Source: CAWBUW01 sp963792075
GTDB lineage: Bacteria > Chloroflexota > Anaerolineae > Anaerolineales > UBA4823
Length of the DNA stretch: 64,000 bases
Direction of reading: 5' to 3'
Assembly (NCBI GenBank): GCA_963792075.1
Contig: CAWBUW010000007.1
Coordinates: 992,001-1,056,000, forward strand
Made by a program: the position numbers and the translations under genes. Numbering within the stretch: the stretch's first letter is position 1; every line of letters begins with the position of its first letter. Positions 1 to 8,548 of the stretch are shown piece by piece. Under the pieces are notes generated by a model that saw nothing but the letters and a program-made list of their open reading frames with translations, did not search any database and was not told where the DNA came from.

Positions 1-320
1 CGTTAGCCTAAGAGAAGGTATATGAGAACATTAAGAATGGATCACCCAATTTTCAAAGTTGAGGATAATGTAGAAGCTTGGAAAATATTTTGGGCAAGGC
101 AGTATCTGAAGTTAATCCACTTTATTTCGATGCTAACCATAGAGAGACCGAAATTATTGATGGGTGTTTTGGAAAGAATAGTAACTTCGCAACTGGTGCA
201 GCCATCGCTGAGAACACCAATTACAACTTTATGGTAAAGCAGGGTGAACTTATCAAGTAGTTGAGACAATTCCCGATGGTTTACGGTGATTTTGTTTCTT
301 CAGAATCAGAGGTAATCTAC
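1..320. other. No convincing gene; short overlapping ORFs
   Basis: AT-rich stretch. Two overlapping plus-strand reading frames (22-237 from ATG, 78-260 from TTG) are open but short, have no clear Shine-Dalgarno and no family I recognise. They may be the two halves of a frameshifted small gene or chance ORFs. Composition matches the next small membrane gene rather than the GC-rich genes after 850. Confidence 0.3.
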
Positions 321-692
321 ATGTCAAAATTGCATAGTAAAGCGATCCTCATTTCTTGGATTTTGTTTACAGCGGGTTTTAGCTTAAGAATAGTGTGGAG
401 TTTTTACGGATTAGAATGGTCCTATTGGCTCGGTAATATTGCTGCAAGTTTATTTTTTATCCTTCCCGGTATAGCCACATTACTTACAACTATACCTATG
501 TCCTGGCAAGATGGCATGTGGATTAGAAATAAGAAACTCGATAGTCGGTCCGACCTTACTCCAATTCGAAAAATTGCCTATTTAATACTGGCTTTTCTGG
601 AATTGCTTATCGGCACCTTAATTCTTTTCTCAACTTTCAAAAGAGTGATTATGGGTTGTTCACCAATGGAAGATTGTGGAGGATTATTCTGA
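321..692 (+). CDS. Small hypothetical membrane protein
   Basis: 123 aa. The ATG at 321 is preferred because AGAGG lies about 8 bases upstream; an upstream TTG at 261 is in frame but lacks such a site. Three hydrophobic segments are visible, at about residues 8-26, 36-56 and 90-108, with a short Cys-containing tail (GCSPMEDCGG). I recognise no family. Base composition is AT-rich compared with the operon that follows, so it may be a recently acquired or weakly constrained gene. It is probably a polytopic inner-membrane protein of unknown role. Confidence 0.6.
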   Translation: MSKLHSKAILISWILFTAGFSLRIVWSFYGLEWSYWLGNIAASLFFILPGIATLLTTIPMSWQDGMWIRNKKLDSRSDLTPIRKIAYLILAFLELLIGTLILFSTFKRVIMGCSPMEDCGGLF

Positions 693-850
693 TTTGTCGT
701 TTAGCCTCTTAGACTTGGGTTTAGAGTTCTGACTCTTTGGTTTTTAGGTGCTTTTAACTTCCTTTTTCTTCTCCGTATTTCCGTTTTTGGGTTAAAATGG
801 AGATGACGGATTCGCAACCGTAGAACTTTGCCCCTGAAAGGAGCATCGTT

Positions 851-1330
851 TTGGCACCCGATCAAGCCTCTTCGAAATTGATCTTTGGCAGGCCCATATC
901 CCAGGTGAGCGCCCCACCGGGCGAAAGCAGTTCCCCCATCCCCTCTGCCCACCGGTTGTTGGTGCTGATCCCTGAGCTGCACTTTACGGATAACCCTCAA
1001 CTGGCTCAGCACCTGCGCGAACTGGCCGGCGAGGCCGGGGCCAACATCACTTTGCTTTCGCTCGTAGAACAGGAAGATGAGGGGCTGCACATGCAGCACC
1101 GCCTGGAGACCTTCGCCTCCATCATCCGCAACAGTCGTACGGCTGTAAACGTCATCATCGAGATCGGCAGCAACTGGCACCACGCCGTTCAGGAAGCCTG
1201 GCAGGTAGGCGACCTGATCGTTTGCCCGATTGAACATACCATCAAAACCGGTATCTTTCACCGCACGCGCATCCTGGCGCAGGTGATCGTAGAAGACCTG
1301 CACAAAACCGTTTATGCCATCTCTACCTGA
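851..1330 (+). CDS. Universal stress protein (UspA)-like domain protein
   Basis: 159 aa, TTG start at 851 with AAAGGAG about 8 bases upstream. After a ~35-residue low-complexity N-terminus comes an alternating strand/helix pattern beginning RLLVLIPELHF and ending GDLIVCPIEHT followed by a helix, as in the Rossmann-like USP fold. The usual ATP-binding G-x2-G-x9-G(S/T) signature is not evident, so nucleotide binding is uncertain. It ends one base before the next ATG, so the two genes are probably cotranscribed and translationally coupled. An A/T-rich -10-like TTAAAAT lies near 792. Fold assignment is moderate; function is unknown. Confidence 0.55.
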   Translation: MAPDQASSKLIFGRPISQVSAPPGESSSPIPSAHRLLVLIPELHFTDNPQLAQHLRELAGEAGANITLLSLVEQEDEGLHMQHRLETFASIIRNSRTAVNVIIEIGSNWHHAVQEAWQVGDLIVCPIEHTIKTGIFHRTRILAQVIVEDLHKTVYAIST

Positions 1331-1331
1331 T

Positions 1332-2318
1332 ATGACCAACCAAATCCTTTATCTCTCCCGCCAAGACGTTGAAACCGTAAACCTGGCTGCCGATGCAGAC
1401 GGCATGCGCCTGATCATCCACCTGCTCGAAACCGCCTTTGCCGAAAAAGGCGCCGGGAAGGTGGAAATGCCTCCCAAGCCAGGCATCCATACCCGGCCGG
1501 ATGCCTTCATCCACGCCATGCCGGCCTTCATCCCTGCCATGCGCTCGGCCGGCATCAAGTGGGTCAGCGGTTATCCCGAGAACCAGGCCCGCGGCCTGCC
1601 CTACATCAGCGGCCTGCTGGTGCTCAACGATGTGGATACCGGCCTGCCCTACGCCATCATGGACTGCACCTGGATCACCGCCTATCGCACCGGCGCAGCG
1701 ACCGCCCTGGCGGCGCGCTACCTGGCGCGTCCCGATTCCGCCGTCGCCGGCATCCTGGCCTGCGGCGTGCAGGGACGCACCAACCTGGAAGCACTGCATG
1801 CGCTTTTCCCGCTGAAGCGGGCCTATGCCTACGACCTTCACCCGGACGTGCAGCAGCGGTTTGTGGACGAAATGTCCAAACGGCTGGGGCTGGAGATCGT
1901 CGGCGTCAGCCAGCCGCGCCTCGCCGTAGAGCCCAGCGACCTGGTGGTCACTTCGGGCCCCATCCTCAAGCACCCCACGCCCACCATCCAACCCGGTTGG
2001 CTGCAAGCGGGCGCGTTCGGCAGCGCGGTGGACTTCGACAGCTACTGGTCGTCCGCGGCGATGCAAGCCATGCACCGCATCTCGACCGATGACCACGCCC
2101 AGTTCCAATACTACCGCAGCGTGGGCTATTTCGAACACACGCCCGACCCTTACGCCGACCTGGGCGAGCTGGTCTGCAAGACGCAGCCCGGTCGCCAATC
2201 CCCCCAGGAGCGCACGCTGGCGATCAACCTCGGCCTGGCGCTGGATGACATGGCGCTCGCGCCCGAAATCTACCAGCGCGCCCGCCAGATGGGCCTGGGC
2301 ACCTGGCTCGACCTCTAG
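1332..2318 (+). CDS. Ornithine cyclodeaminase / mu-crystallin family protein
   Basis: 328 aa. An in-frame ATG lies at 1314 inside the upstream gene, but the ATG at 1332, one base after its stop, gives the family-typical N-terminus. The NAD(P)-binding Rossmann core carries GILACGVQGRTN (around residue 140). Upstream residues around KWVSGYPEN and the AYRTGAATALAARYLA segment are the conserved OCD/mu-crystallin substrate and cofactor region. Family members are ornithine cyclodeaminases, alanine dehydrogenases or ketimine reductases; the exact substrate cannot be read from the sequence. It is in an apparent operon with the USP-like gene before it and the GNAT gene after it (29-base gap). Confidence 0.85.
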   Translation: MTNQILYLSRQDVETVNLAADADGMRLIIHLLETAFAEKGAGKVEMPPKPGIHTRPDAFIHAMPAFIPAMRSAGIKWVSGYPENQARGLPYISGLLVLNDVDTGLPYAIMDCTWITAYRTGAATALAARYLARPDSAVAGILACGVQGRTNLEALHALFPLKRAYAYDLHPDVQQRFVDEMSKRLGLEIVGVSQPRLAVEPSDLVVTSGPILKHPTPTIQPGWLQAGAFGSAVDFDSYWSSAAMQAMHRISTDDHAQFQYYRSVGYFEHTPDPYADLGELVCKTQPGRQSPQERTLAINLGLALDDMALAPEIYQRARQMGLGTWLDL

Positions 2319-2347
2319 ATCATCACCCCCAAGATAGCAGAGATTCT

Positions 2348-2932
2348 TTGATACCTGATTTCTCCATCGTTCCAATACAGGCAGCCGATCGCGCCTGGCT
2401 GAGGCAGTTCTGGATCGAGCATTGGGGCGCTGCGGAAATGGTCTCGCGCGGCAAGGTGCACCGCGTCGATGACCTGCCCGGCTTTGTAGCCCTGGGGAGC
2501 TGCGCCGAAGGTCTGCTGCGACCCGCCCCAACCGGTAACGAAAGCGCCGCCCAGCCAGGCGCCAGGGTCTGCGGCGTCGCCACGTACTGCATCGAAAACG
2601 AGCAGTGCGAGCTGCTCTCCATCGACAGCCTGGCCGAGGGCCAGGGCATTGGCAGCGCTCTGCTGGATGCCGTGCGCCAGGCCGCCGCATCCGCCTGCTG
2701 CCGCCGCCTGTGGCTGATCACGACCAACGATAACCTGCCCGCGCTGCGCTTCTACCAACGGCGCGGCTTGCGCCTGGTAGCTGTCCACGCCGGCGCTGTC
2801 GACCAGTCCCGGCGCATCAAGCCCTCCATTCCCGAAACCGGCCTGGATGGCATCCCCCTGCGCGATGAGATCGAATTGGAATTTCTTCTACCGGCTGTCT
2901 GGCAATGCCGATGCATCGCCAGACACCGGTAA
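2348..2932 (+). CDS. GNAT-family N-acetyltransferase
   Basis: 194 aa, TTG start at 2348. Motif A for acetyl-CoA pyrophosphate binding is seen as SLAEGQGIGSALLDAV (about residues 97-112). Motif B follows as LWLITTNDNLPALRFYQRRG, the usual strand-N-x2-A-x2-F-Y pattern. The C-terminal 30 residues are poorly conserved and the last ones fall next to a palindromic repeat, so the true end may have been altered by repeat insertion. The acyl acceptor is unknown. Same strand and close spacing as neighbours suggest cotranscription. Confidence 0.8.
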   Translation: MIPDFSIVPIQAADRAWLRQFWIEHWGAAEMVSRGKVHRVDDLPGFVALGSCAEGLLRPAPTGNESAAQPGARVCGVATYCIENEQCELLSIDSLAEGQGIGSALLDAVRQAAASACCRRLWLITTNDNLPALRFYQRRGLRLVAVHAGAVDQSRRIKPSIPETGLDGIPLRDEIELEFLLPAVWQCRCIARHR

Positions 2933-2938
2933 AACTGC

Positions 2939-2998
2939 TCGCCCTCCCCCCATTGGGGGAGGGCAGGTTGCGGAGCAACCGTGGCGTGTGAGGGAGGA
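2939..2998 (+). repeat. REP-like double hairpin repeat
   Basis: Two adjacent hairpins: GCCCTCCCCC/GGGGGAGGGC (2941-2964, CATT loop) and GGTTGC-GGA-GCAACC (2966-2980), then GTGAGGGAGG. The GC-rich CCCTC...GAGGG style matches the repeat units inside the DUF4013 gene at 40.5 and 40.8 kb. The GTG used here as the Nudix start lies immediately after the second hairpin. Confidence 0.6.
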
Positions 2999-3553
2999 AC
3001 CGAAGGTGAGGCCGGGACTGGCGTCGCCGGCGCCCGCCTCTCCCGCCGCGCCATCTACGAATCGCGCTGGGTCAACCTGTACCTGGACCACATGCGCACC
3101 CCTTCCGGCAAAGAGATCCAGGATTACCACGTGATCGACTTTTCCACCCAGGCCGTCGGGGTGTACGTCACCAACGACCAGGGACAGGTGCTCATGGGAC
3201 GCTACTACCGCTACACCATCAACCAGGTGCGCTGGGAAGTGCCCGCCGGAGGCATCGAGGAGGGCGAAGACCTGCTGGATGCCGCCCGCCGGGAAGTGTT
3301 CGAAGAGACCGGTTACACCACGCACAGCCTGCGGCATTATTACACCTACCACCCGGGCGCGGGTTCGTCCAACAAAGTTTTTCACCTGGTGCGCGGCTTT
3401 GCCGGCGATCGCACCGGCAGCCATGACCCGGACGAAGTCGAACAGATCGCCTGGTTCACACCCGATCAGCTTCGCCAGATGATCCAACGCGGCGAAATCC
3501 AGGATGGCTATACGCTCACCGCCCTGCTGATCGCGTGGGAGCTAGAAAAATGA
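2981..3553 (+). CDS. Nudix hydrolase, ADP-ribose pyrophosphatase-like
   Basis: 190 aa. The Nudix box G-x5-E-x7-REVFEETGY is complete (GGIEEGEDLLDAARREVF continuing EETGY, about residues 87-109). Preceding strands LYLDHMRTPSGKEIQDYHV and VYVTNDQGQVLMGRYYRY resemble the NudF/ADP-sugar pyrophosphatase group, which hydrolyses ADP-ribose to AMP and ribose 5-phosphate. Substrate is inferred from family only. The GTG at 2981 is the only plausible start and lies at the edge of a palindromic repeat, so the first ~20 residues look repeat-derived and may not be original. The stop overlaps the next ATG (ATGA). Confidence 0.85.
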   Translation: MACEGGTEGEAGTGVAGARLSRRAIYESRWVNLYLDHMRTPSGKEIQDYHVIDFSTQAVGVYVTNDQGQVLMGRYYRYTINQVRWEVPAGGIEEGEDLLDAARREVFEETGYTTHSLRHYYTYHPGAGSSNKVFHLVRGFAGDRTGSHDPDEVEQIAWFTPDQLRQMIQRGEIQDGYTLTALLIAWELEK

Positions 3554-3753
3554 CCCCACCCAGGCGCAGTGAAATCCACCCCGGTTCCAGGGTGCAGATT
3601 ATTGAGAAACAAAACCAGCGCAGCGGCCAGCTTACCGAAGGGGTGGTGCTGCGCATCCTGACCTCCAGCCCCACGCACCCGCACGGGATCAAGGTGATGC
3701 TGGAGGATGGCCGGGTTGGCCGGGTGCAGGCAGTGCTTGGAGGCAGACCCTAA
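3550..3753 (+). CDS. ywbE: YwbE family protein (DUF2196)
   Basis: 67 aa, the usual size of this family. The ATG at 3550 overlaps the Nudix stop (ATGA), which fixes the start better than the in-frame upstream GTG. Conserved features are GSRVQIIEKQNQRSGQLTEG, VLRILT-S, THPHGIKVML and GRVGRVQ, characteristic of YwbE, a small single-domain protein of unknown function common in Firmicutes and Chloroflexota. The stop codon TAA (3751-3753) lies inside a 33-bp perfect-type palindrome, so the last residues R-P are encoded by the repeat. Confidence 0.85.
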   Translation: MTPPRRSEIHPGSRVQIIEKQNQRSGQLTEGVVLRILTSSPTHPHGIKVMLEDGRVGRVQAVLGGRP

Positions 3754-3777
3754 AGGTTTTAAAAACCTTTAGGGTCT
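3745..3777. terminator. 33-bp palindrome, copy 1 (terminator-like)
   Basis: AGACCCTAAAGGTTTT pairs with AAAACCTTTAGGGTCT. The identical 33-bp sequence recurs at 9431-9463. It could act as an intrinsic terminator in both directions. It contains the TAA stop of ywbE. Confidence 0.7.
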
Positions 3778-3827
3778 ACCAGGTTCGCGCCCGGCGCCGG
3801 AATAGCCCGGCGATTTACTAGGAGCTG

Positions 3828-4379
3828 ATGATGAAAACCGAAAGTGTGATGTGGCTATTGGTAGTCGTCTTTATGATCCATGACTTTGAGGAAATCATTA
3901 TGATCCAGCCCTGGCTCGCGCGCAATGCTGGCAATTTGAATAGACGATTCCCAAAGGTGACTGGCAAGCTCCTGTCCCAATACGAAAAACTCTCCACATC
4001 TTCCTTTGCGCTGGCCGTAGCCGTAGAGTTTATCTTGCTATCCTTCCTTACGTACATCACCGTCGAACGTGAATTATATTCACTATGGACTGGCATTTTA
4101 CTGGGATATTTTATTCACCTGCTGGCGCATATGGGGCAATACATCGTATTTCGTCGTTACGTTCCGGCCATTTTTACCAGCGTTTTAACCAGTATCTATT
4201 GTATATGGGCGATATTTTATCTCAACGCACGCCACCCCCTCGTCTGGAACGAAGTGTTGCTCTGGACTTTGGTTGCCTTGCTTGTGCTGGTGGTTAACTT
4301 GATCTTGATACACTGGCTTGCCCGGCAATTCGAGCAGTATCTGAGAGTGTTTTCGAGGACAGAAGAAGATTCCAACTGA
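3828..4379 (+). CDS. HXXEE-domain membrane protein
   Basis: 183 aa. AGGAG precedes a double ATG (3828 and 3831); the second has the better spacing. The sequence HDFEEII at residues 18-24 is the H-x2-E-E signature of the HXXEE family, a group of polytopic membrane proteins of unknown function. Later HLLAHMGQY, with paired histidines, is the second conserved family element. Five hydrophobic segments are visible. Composition is AT-rich compared with the preceding operon. Separated from ywbE by the palindrome, it likely has its own promoter. Confidence 0.75.
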   Translation: MMKTESVMWLLVVVFMIHDFEEIIMIQPWLARNAGNLNRRFPKVTGKLLSQYEKLSTSSFALAVAVEFILLSFLTYITVERELYSLWTGILLGYFIHLLAHMGQYIVFRRYVPAIFTSVLTSIYCIWAIFYLNARHPLVWNEVLLWTLVALLVLVVNLILIHWLARQFEQYLRVFSRTEEDSN

Positions 4380-4439
4380 AAATAATCCGTAGAACCAGGT
4401 GTTGATCCTTTACCGAATCAAATATGACTACGTATACAA

Positions 4440-5447
4440 ATGAAAAAGTATTTGCACACTAATTGGTTTACCTGGATAACTTCTATTATTCCTGGAGTTG
4501 GGATGATTCTGGTGGGTGAGAAGACGTTGGGGCTCAGCACCATGCTGATTGTCTTTTTGTTACTTGTTATTTTCTGGTTGTTTCCATCTTTGGTCACCTG
4601 GTATATAGTTGGTGTAATATATATTGCGCAAATGGCTTACGCTGTTGCCAAAGCCACAATCCATAAAACCAAAGAGACATATAGAGAAATAACGCCAAAT
4701 TCGAATCTCGCACAAAAGTTACCTGAGAAATTCTCGGATAAAAAACAATTAGCTAAACAAGTTTATCAATCTCTATCAACTATTGTAAACAACGATGACC
4801 ACCTTATTGCTGCTGTAGTCGGTCTTAAACTTAATACATCAAGGTTTATTTTTGTAGGAGCCACAAATAATCATCTGATATTGGCGGATTGTAATCAATC
4901 GGGAAATCCCGTAAAGCCCAGGCTGATCCAAAATGGTCATGTTGAGTGGCTGGATATAAAATTAGGTGAACGGAATCTAATTCTTACTATCGAAGAAGAA
5001 AGCGGTAAGATAATTCCTTTGCACATACCAGGAAAATTACGTGAGCAAGCAAAAGCTTTACTAGAAAATGTCCCAGGAACATGGGCAACTGAAAATCCTA
5101 TAGAGGATTTAGTGTCGCTTCATACGCAGGAGTTTCGCTCCGGAGCAGTTATCGTTTATGGAATTAGTTTTATCATATTTATTATTGCCATGTTACAAAC
5201 AGACAATATGCAACAACCTTATCAGAGAATCGCTGAGGATCTAATCTGGTTAATATTGCTCTTTGTATTTGGATGGCCTCCATTCGTCTACCTAGTACGT
5301 CGTTTTGTAAAGGAGCCGGGAATAACATCCGTAAATGTGTTTGCATCATTTTCTGGAATTGGTATTGCTTCTTTATGGCTAATGACGATACATTTCACAG
5401 GGGTTATAGTGGTCGCTCTCGTAAAGTATATACAAAGTTTGGGCTAA
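4440..5447 (+). CDS. Hypothetical membrane protein with cytoplasmic middle domain
   Basis: 335 aa, ATG start at 4440. N-terminal hydrophobic segments lie at about residues 10-27 and 32-66, with a Gly/Pro-containing IIPGVGMILVGEKTLG. A soluble middle section of ~150 residues has alternating short strands (RFIFVGATNNHLILADC, LILTIEEESGKIIPLHI), which could be a PH-like fold. Three C-terminal segments follow at about residues 236-330. No family is recognised. AT-rich codon use matches the preceding HXXEE gene. It converges on the LVIVD gene with only 81 bases between stops. Confidence 0.6.
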   Translation: MKKYLHTNWFTWITSIIPGVGMILVGEKTLGLSTMLIVFLLLVIFWLFPSLVTWYIVGVIYIAQMAYAVAKATIHKTKETYREITPNSNLAQKLPEKFSDKKQLAKQVYQSLSTIVNNDDHLIAAVVGLKLNTSRFIFVGATNNHLILADCNQSGNPVKPRLIQNGHVEWLDIKLGERNLILTIEEESGKIIPLHIPGKLREQAKALLENVPGTWATENPIEDLVSLHTQEFRSGAVIVYGISFIIFIIAMLQTDNMQQPYQRIAEDLIWLILLFVFGWPPFVYLVRRFVKEPGITSVNVFASFSGIGIASLWLMTIHFTGVIVVALVKYIQSLG

Positions 5448-5528
5448 TCACTGCATGGATGCAGACTAAGTGCTATTCGCCTTATACTGGTAGTGTTTTT
5501 GTCCCTTCTGGACTAAAGGCCTCTTAAA

Positions 5529-8303
5529 CTACTTATCTCGCACAATAATTGGCAGGATAACCTGATAGGTGTCACCCACCAGCTTATAGACCCCGCTCTG
5601 GCAGACCGGGAGAGCCAGGACGCGCTGCGCCGCATCCCGCGTGTACTCGCTCGCCGGGCTGCAGGATTGGCTGGCCTCCTGCCAGGCTGCGCCGTCCCAG
5701 CGCCACAGCGCCAGACTCTGCGCATCGGTGACCACCTGGATATCGTCCGCACTGTACTGGATGGTCAGCGTGACCGGCGTGCTGAAGGTGAAATCGGCCG
5801 CCCGGGCAGCACCCGGGAGGACGGTCAGCTCGAAGGCATGCCCGGTAAAGCTGTGCCCCGGCGCTCCCCCGGCGTCACCGGGCGCCAACCCGACCGTTGC
5901 AGCGGTGGCGAGGGCGCTGCCGGGGATTTCCAGCCGGGTGGGCAGGCCCTGCGTATCGGTATAGACCAGCGCCAGGTCCGTTCCAGGCGTGAAGACGCCA
6001 CTGACCGGCGCTGCCAGGATGGTGAAGTTCTGCTGCTCCGCTGATGGTGGCAAGGTAACGGTACGCGAGGAGGGCGTAAAGACGTATCCGGCCAGGCTGG
6101 GGGTGAAAGTATAAGCTCCAGCAGGTAGACTGCGGAGTGAAAACGCGCCTTGCAGGTTGGTGATGTTTTCGAACAAGGGATCGCCTGTGGATACCCGCAC
6201 TCCTGGCTTCGGTTGGTGGTTGGGTTGGATCACCCACCCGCTGATGGAGGGCAGGCTCGGGTCGATAGTACGGGCGAGATAAATGTTGTCGCCGAAGAAA
6301 AAGATCCGGTCGCCCGAATGGGTCACACCATGCATATATTCTGGAGGGTCATAGGAACCGATTTCCACCGGCGCGGCGCTGTCGGTGAAATCATAAATGC
6401 GCAGCCCCTGCCTCTGGTAAACAATAGAAGCACGCTTGTTTTCCAGGCTGATGCTCCACGGAGCCCAACCGAACTCGTTGGAAATTCGGTGGGCCAGGGT
6501 CGGTGCTGCTGGATTTGTGACGTCGATGAGCCAGACATCCCCTGAAAAAAAACCTGCCAGGGGTGTGGGAGGCGGTTCGACCGTGGTGAGAAAGGCAATG
6601 TTGTTTTGAACGGCTACACTGGTTGCACTTTGCCCCCCAGAATACCTGTCTAAAGGATCATAGATTCCAAGCTCTTCGGGAACAGCCGGATTGGAGGCAT
6701 CCACCATGACCAGGTTGCCGTTATCAGCAGCCAGGTACAACATGGTCCCCACCGCGGCGATATCGATAATCCCATAGGCTGGCGTGTAAGCACCGGTTTG
6801 CTGGGGGCTAAGCGGGCTGCTGATATCCAGGATGCGCAGACCTGCCGTCCCTGCGGCAGCATAAAGCGTGTTATCGATTCGCGTCAACTGTTTTAGCTCG
6901 ATCGGCAAAACAAACGCCCCGGCTTTAATGGGTAGCGCAGGGCTGCTGATATCCAGGATCCACAGTCCTTCATTCTGGAGGGCAACATAAGCATATCCGC
7001 CTTTCAGAACGAGCGAAACCGCCGGTTGGGGGGTGACCAAATGCGCTTGCAGAGCTGGCATCCTGGGGTTTGAGACGTCCAGGACCCAGAACCCGTCATC
7101 CGCCGCCAGGTAAGCATAGGGGTACGCAGACACGACCTCGTTGACAGTTCGCGGATTTGAGAACAAATCCCGCTGAGCCAGGGCATTAATATCCAACATC
7201 TCCAACCCAAACGCACCGTTGGCCAAATAGCCGGTGGCTCCAAAGATATCGATATCCGTTGTCTGCCCGGTCGTGGTGTAAGCACCCGTTACCGCGGGGA
7301 TTAGCGGATTTGTGATGTCCACGCGCAGGATTTGGGAGGCATTCGTGCCAATATAAGCGCTTAAGCTTTCGATCTGAATCACCTGGGCTTCGCTCGCCAG
7401 GGTGTAGGTGATGGCAGGGACAGGATCCCCTGGGCCGCTGACATCGACCACCTGGAGCCCATCCGCTCCGGCTGCCAGAAATGCGTAACTGCCTGCCAGA
7501 GCGATCCCTTGGGATTGTCCGGATACAGGCGTTGAGCCAGTCTCAACAAGTCCGGCGGGTAAGGAGGTGTCGAATACTTTCAGGGTTGCGCTGGGACTAT
7601 CCAAAATGGCATAGACCTGGTTATTCCTGACAGCTAATCCACCGATTGAGCTCATAGGGGTGCTGAATTCCGCAAGCACAATCGGGTTGGTGGGATCAGA
7701 GATATCCAGGCGGTTCAAATAAGCCCCCGCATTCTGGATAATCCCCCCGTAAGCTGAACAGGCGGTATAAGCAAAGAAAGCAGTCGGGCCGCTTGCAATC
7801 ACGTACGGGGACGAGCCGCAGTCACTGAATTTCAGGTTAATTAATGATACCGGTATGTCCGGATGGCGGATGTCCACTACCTGCAATCCGGTAGGGCCAT
7901 AATTTCCCTTCAATTCTCCCCGGTAAGCGATAAAAGCAAAATCCCCGTAAATAGAGATATCCATCACAACACCCGCAGTTGCCAGCCAGCCCACGCGCTG
8001 GATTTGCGCCGGGTTGGAGATATCCAGGATGTCAAATTCTGTTCCGAAGCCGGCATAAGCATAAGGCGCTCTCACCTGAATCGCTTGTGCTGCGCCTCCT
8101 ATTTGTCCCAGCAGCTCGACACTCTGGGCAGTATGGGGCTGTTGAGGGACTGGCATGAGGCCGGGTAAGGAATTCTCAGCAATACTCTTTGTGCTGGTGG
8201 CTTCACCATGGGCCAGCGGAATAACGAGAAGACTGAATACGATGATCGCTGTAAACACGCTTTGAAGATGTCTTTTCGTGGCTGGTCGATCTGTAATGAA
8301 CAT
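5529..8303 (-). CDS. Secreted LVIVD-repeat beta-propeller protein
   Basis: 924 aa. The start ATG at 8303 is supported by AAGGAGC. A basic N-terminus and hydrophobic stretch at about residues 14-33 form a signal peptide ending near AHGEA. About ten LVIVD-type units follow (LQVVDVSGPGDPV, FWVLDVSNPRMPAL, LWILDISSPALPI, LRILDISSPLSPQ, VWLIDVTNPAAPT), giving one or two propellers. A carboxypeptidase-regulatory-like beta sandwich at about residues 690-775 (ISGWVIQPNHQPKPGVRVST, then NLQGAFSLRSLPAGAYTF) comes next, then a C-terminal beta domain. The protein ends YQVILPIIVRDK, a variant of the LP-x2-hydrophobic-R tail I associate with exported Chloroflexota proteins. Likely surface exposed; ligand unknown. 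Confidence 0.8.
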   Translation of the reverse strand: MFITDRPATKRHLQSVFTAIIVFSLLVIPLAHGEATSTKSIAENSLPGLMPVPQQPHTAQSVELLGQIGGAAQAIQVRAPYAYAGFGTEFDILDISNPAQIQRVGWLATAGVVMDISIYGDFAFIAYRGELKGNYGPTGLQVVDIRHPDIPVSLINLKFSDCGSSPYVIASGPTAFFAYTACSAYGGIIQNAGAYLNRLDISDPTNPIVLAEFSTPMSSIGGLAVRNNQVYAILDSPSATLKVFDTSLPAGLVETGSTPVSGQSQGIALAGSYAFLAAGADGLQVVDVSGPGDPVPAITYTLASEAQVIQIESLSAYIGTNASQILRVDITNPLIPAVTGAYTTTGQTTDIDIFGATGYLANGAFGLEMLDINALAQRDLFSNPRTVNEVVSAYPYAYLAADDGFWVLDVSNPRMPALQAHLVTPQPAVSLVLKGGYAYVALQNEGLWILDISSPALPIKAGAFVLPIELKQLTRIDNTLYAAAGTAGLRILDISSPLSPQQTGAYTPAYGIIDIAAVGTMLYLAADNGNLVMVDASNPAVPEELGIYDPLDRYSGGQSATSVAVQNNIAFLTTVEPPPTPLAGFFSGDVWLIDVTNPAAPTLAHRISNEFGWAPWSISLENKRASIVYQRQGLRIYDFTDSAAPVEIGSYDPPEYMHGVTHSGDRIFFFGDNIYLARTIDPSLPSISGWVIQPNHQPKPGVRVSTGDPLFENITNLQGAFSLRSLPAGAYTFTPSLAGYVFTPSSRTVTLPPSAEQQNFTILAAPVSGVFTPGTDLALVYTDTQGLPTRLEIPGSALATAATVGLAPGDAGGAPGHSFTGHAFELTVLPGAARAADFTFSTPVTLTIQYSADDIQVVTDAQSLALWRWDGAAWQEASQSCSPASEYTRDAAQRVLALPVCQSGVYKLVGDTYQVILPIIVRDK

Positions 8304-8410
8304 ATCTTGCTCCTTCTTCCGAACAACGCTGCCGTTGTTCGTACAGCAATGTTTGACTCTTTTTATTGTATACTTAAAAAAGCTGATTTGTTACACTCAC
8401 TTTTGATAAG

Positions 8411-8450
8411 AAGGGTATGCGTGTGCGGCTTCACTGCACACGCATATCTT
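8411..8450. other. Hairpin in divergent promoter region
   Basis: AAGGGTATGCGTGTGC pairs with GCACACGCATATCTT around a 9-nt loop. It lies between the divergently transcribed LVIVD and VOC genes, so it is not a 3' terminator for either. It could be a regulator site, an attenuator in the LVIVD leader, or a copy of the palindrome family seen throughout the window. Confidence 0.5.
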
Positions 8451-8548
8451 CGTGGATGAGAACCCACCAGCCTGGCAGATATCAGACATTTACGATACAA
8501 TTAGCTTAATATAGACCAATCAATATACCGTATAAGGATAAAAAGCTT

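Noticed and set aside
1323..2690. Long antisense frame (455 codons) opposite the OCD-like and GNAT genes
   Set aside because: Product is Arg/Gly/His-rich without any domain, as expected of the complement of a GC-rich gene; the plus-strand genes have clear families.
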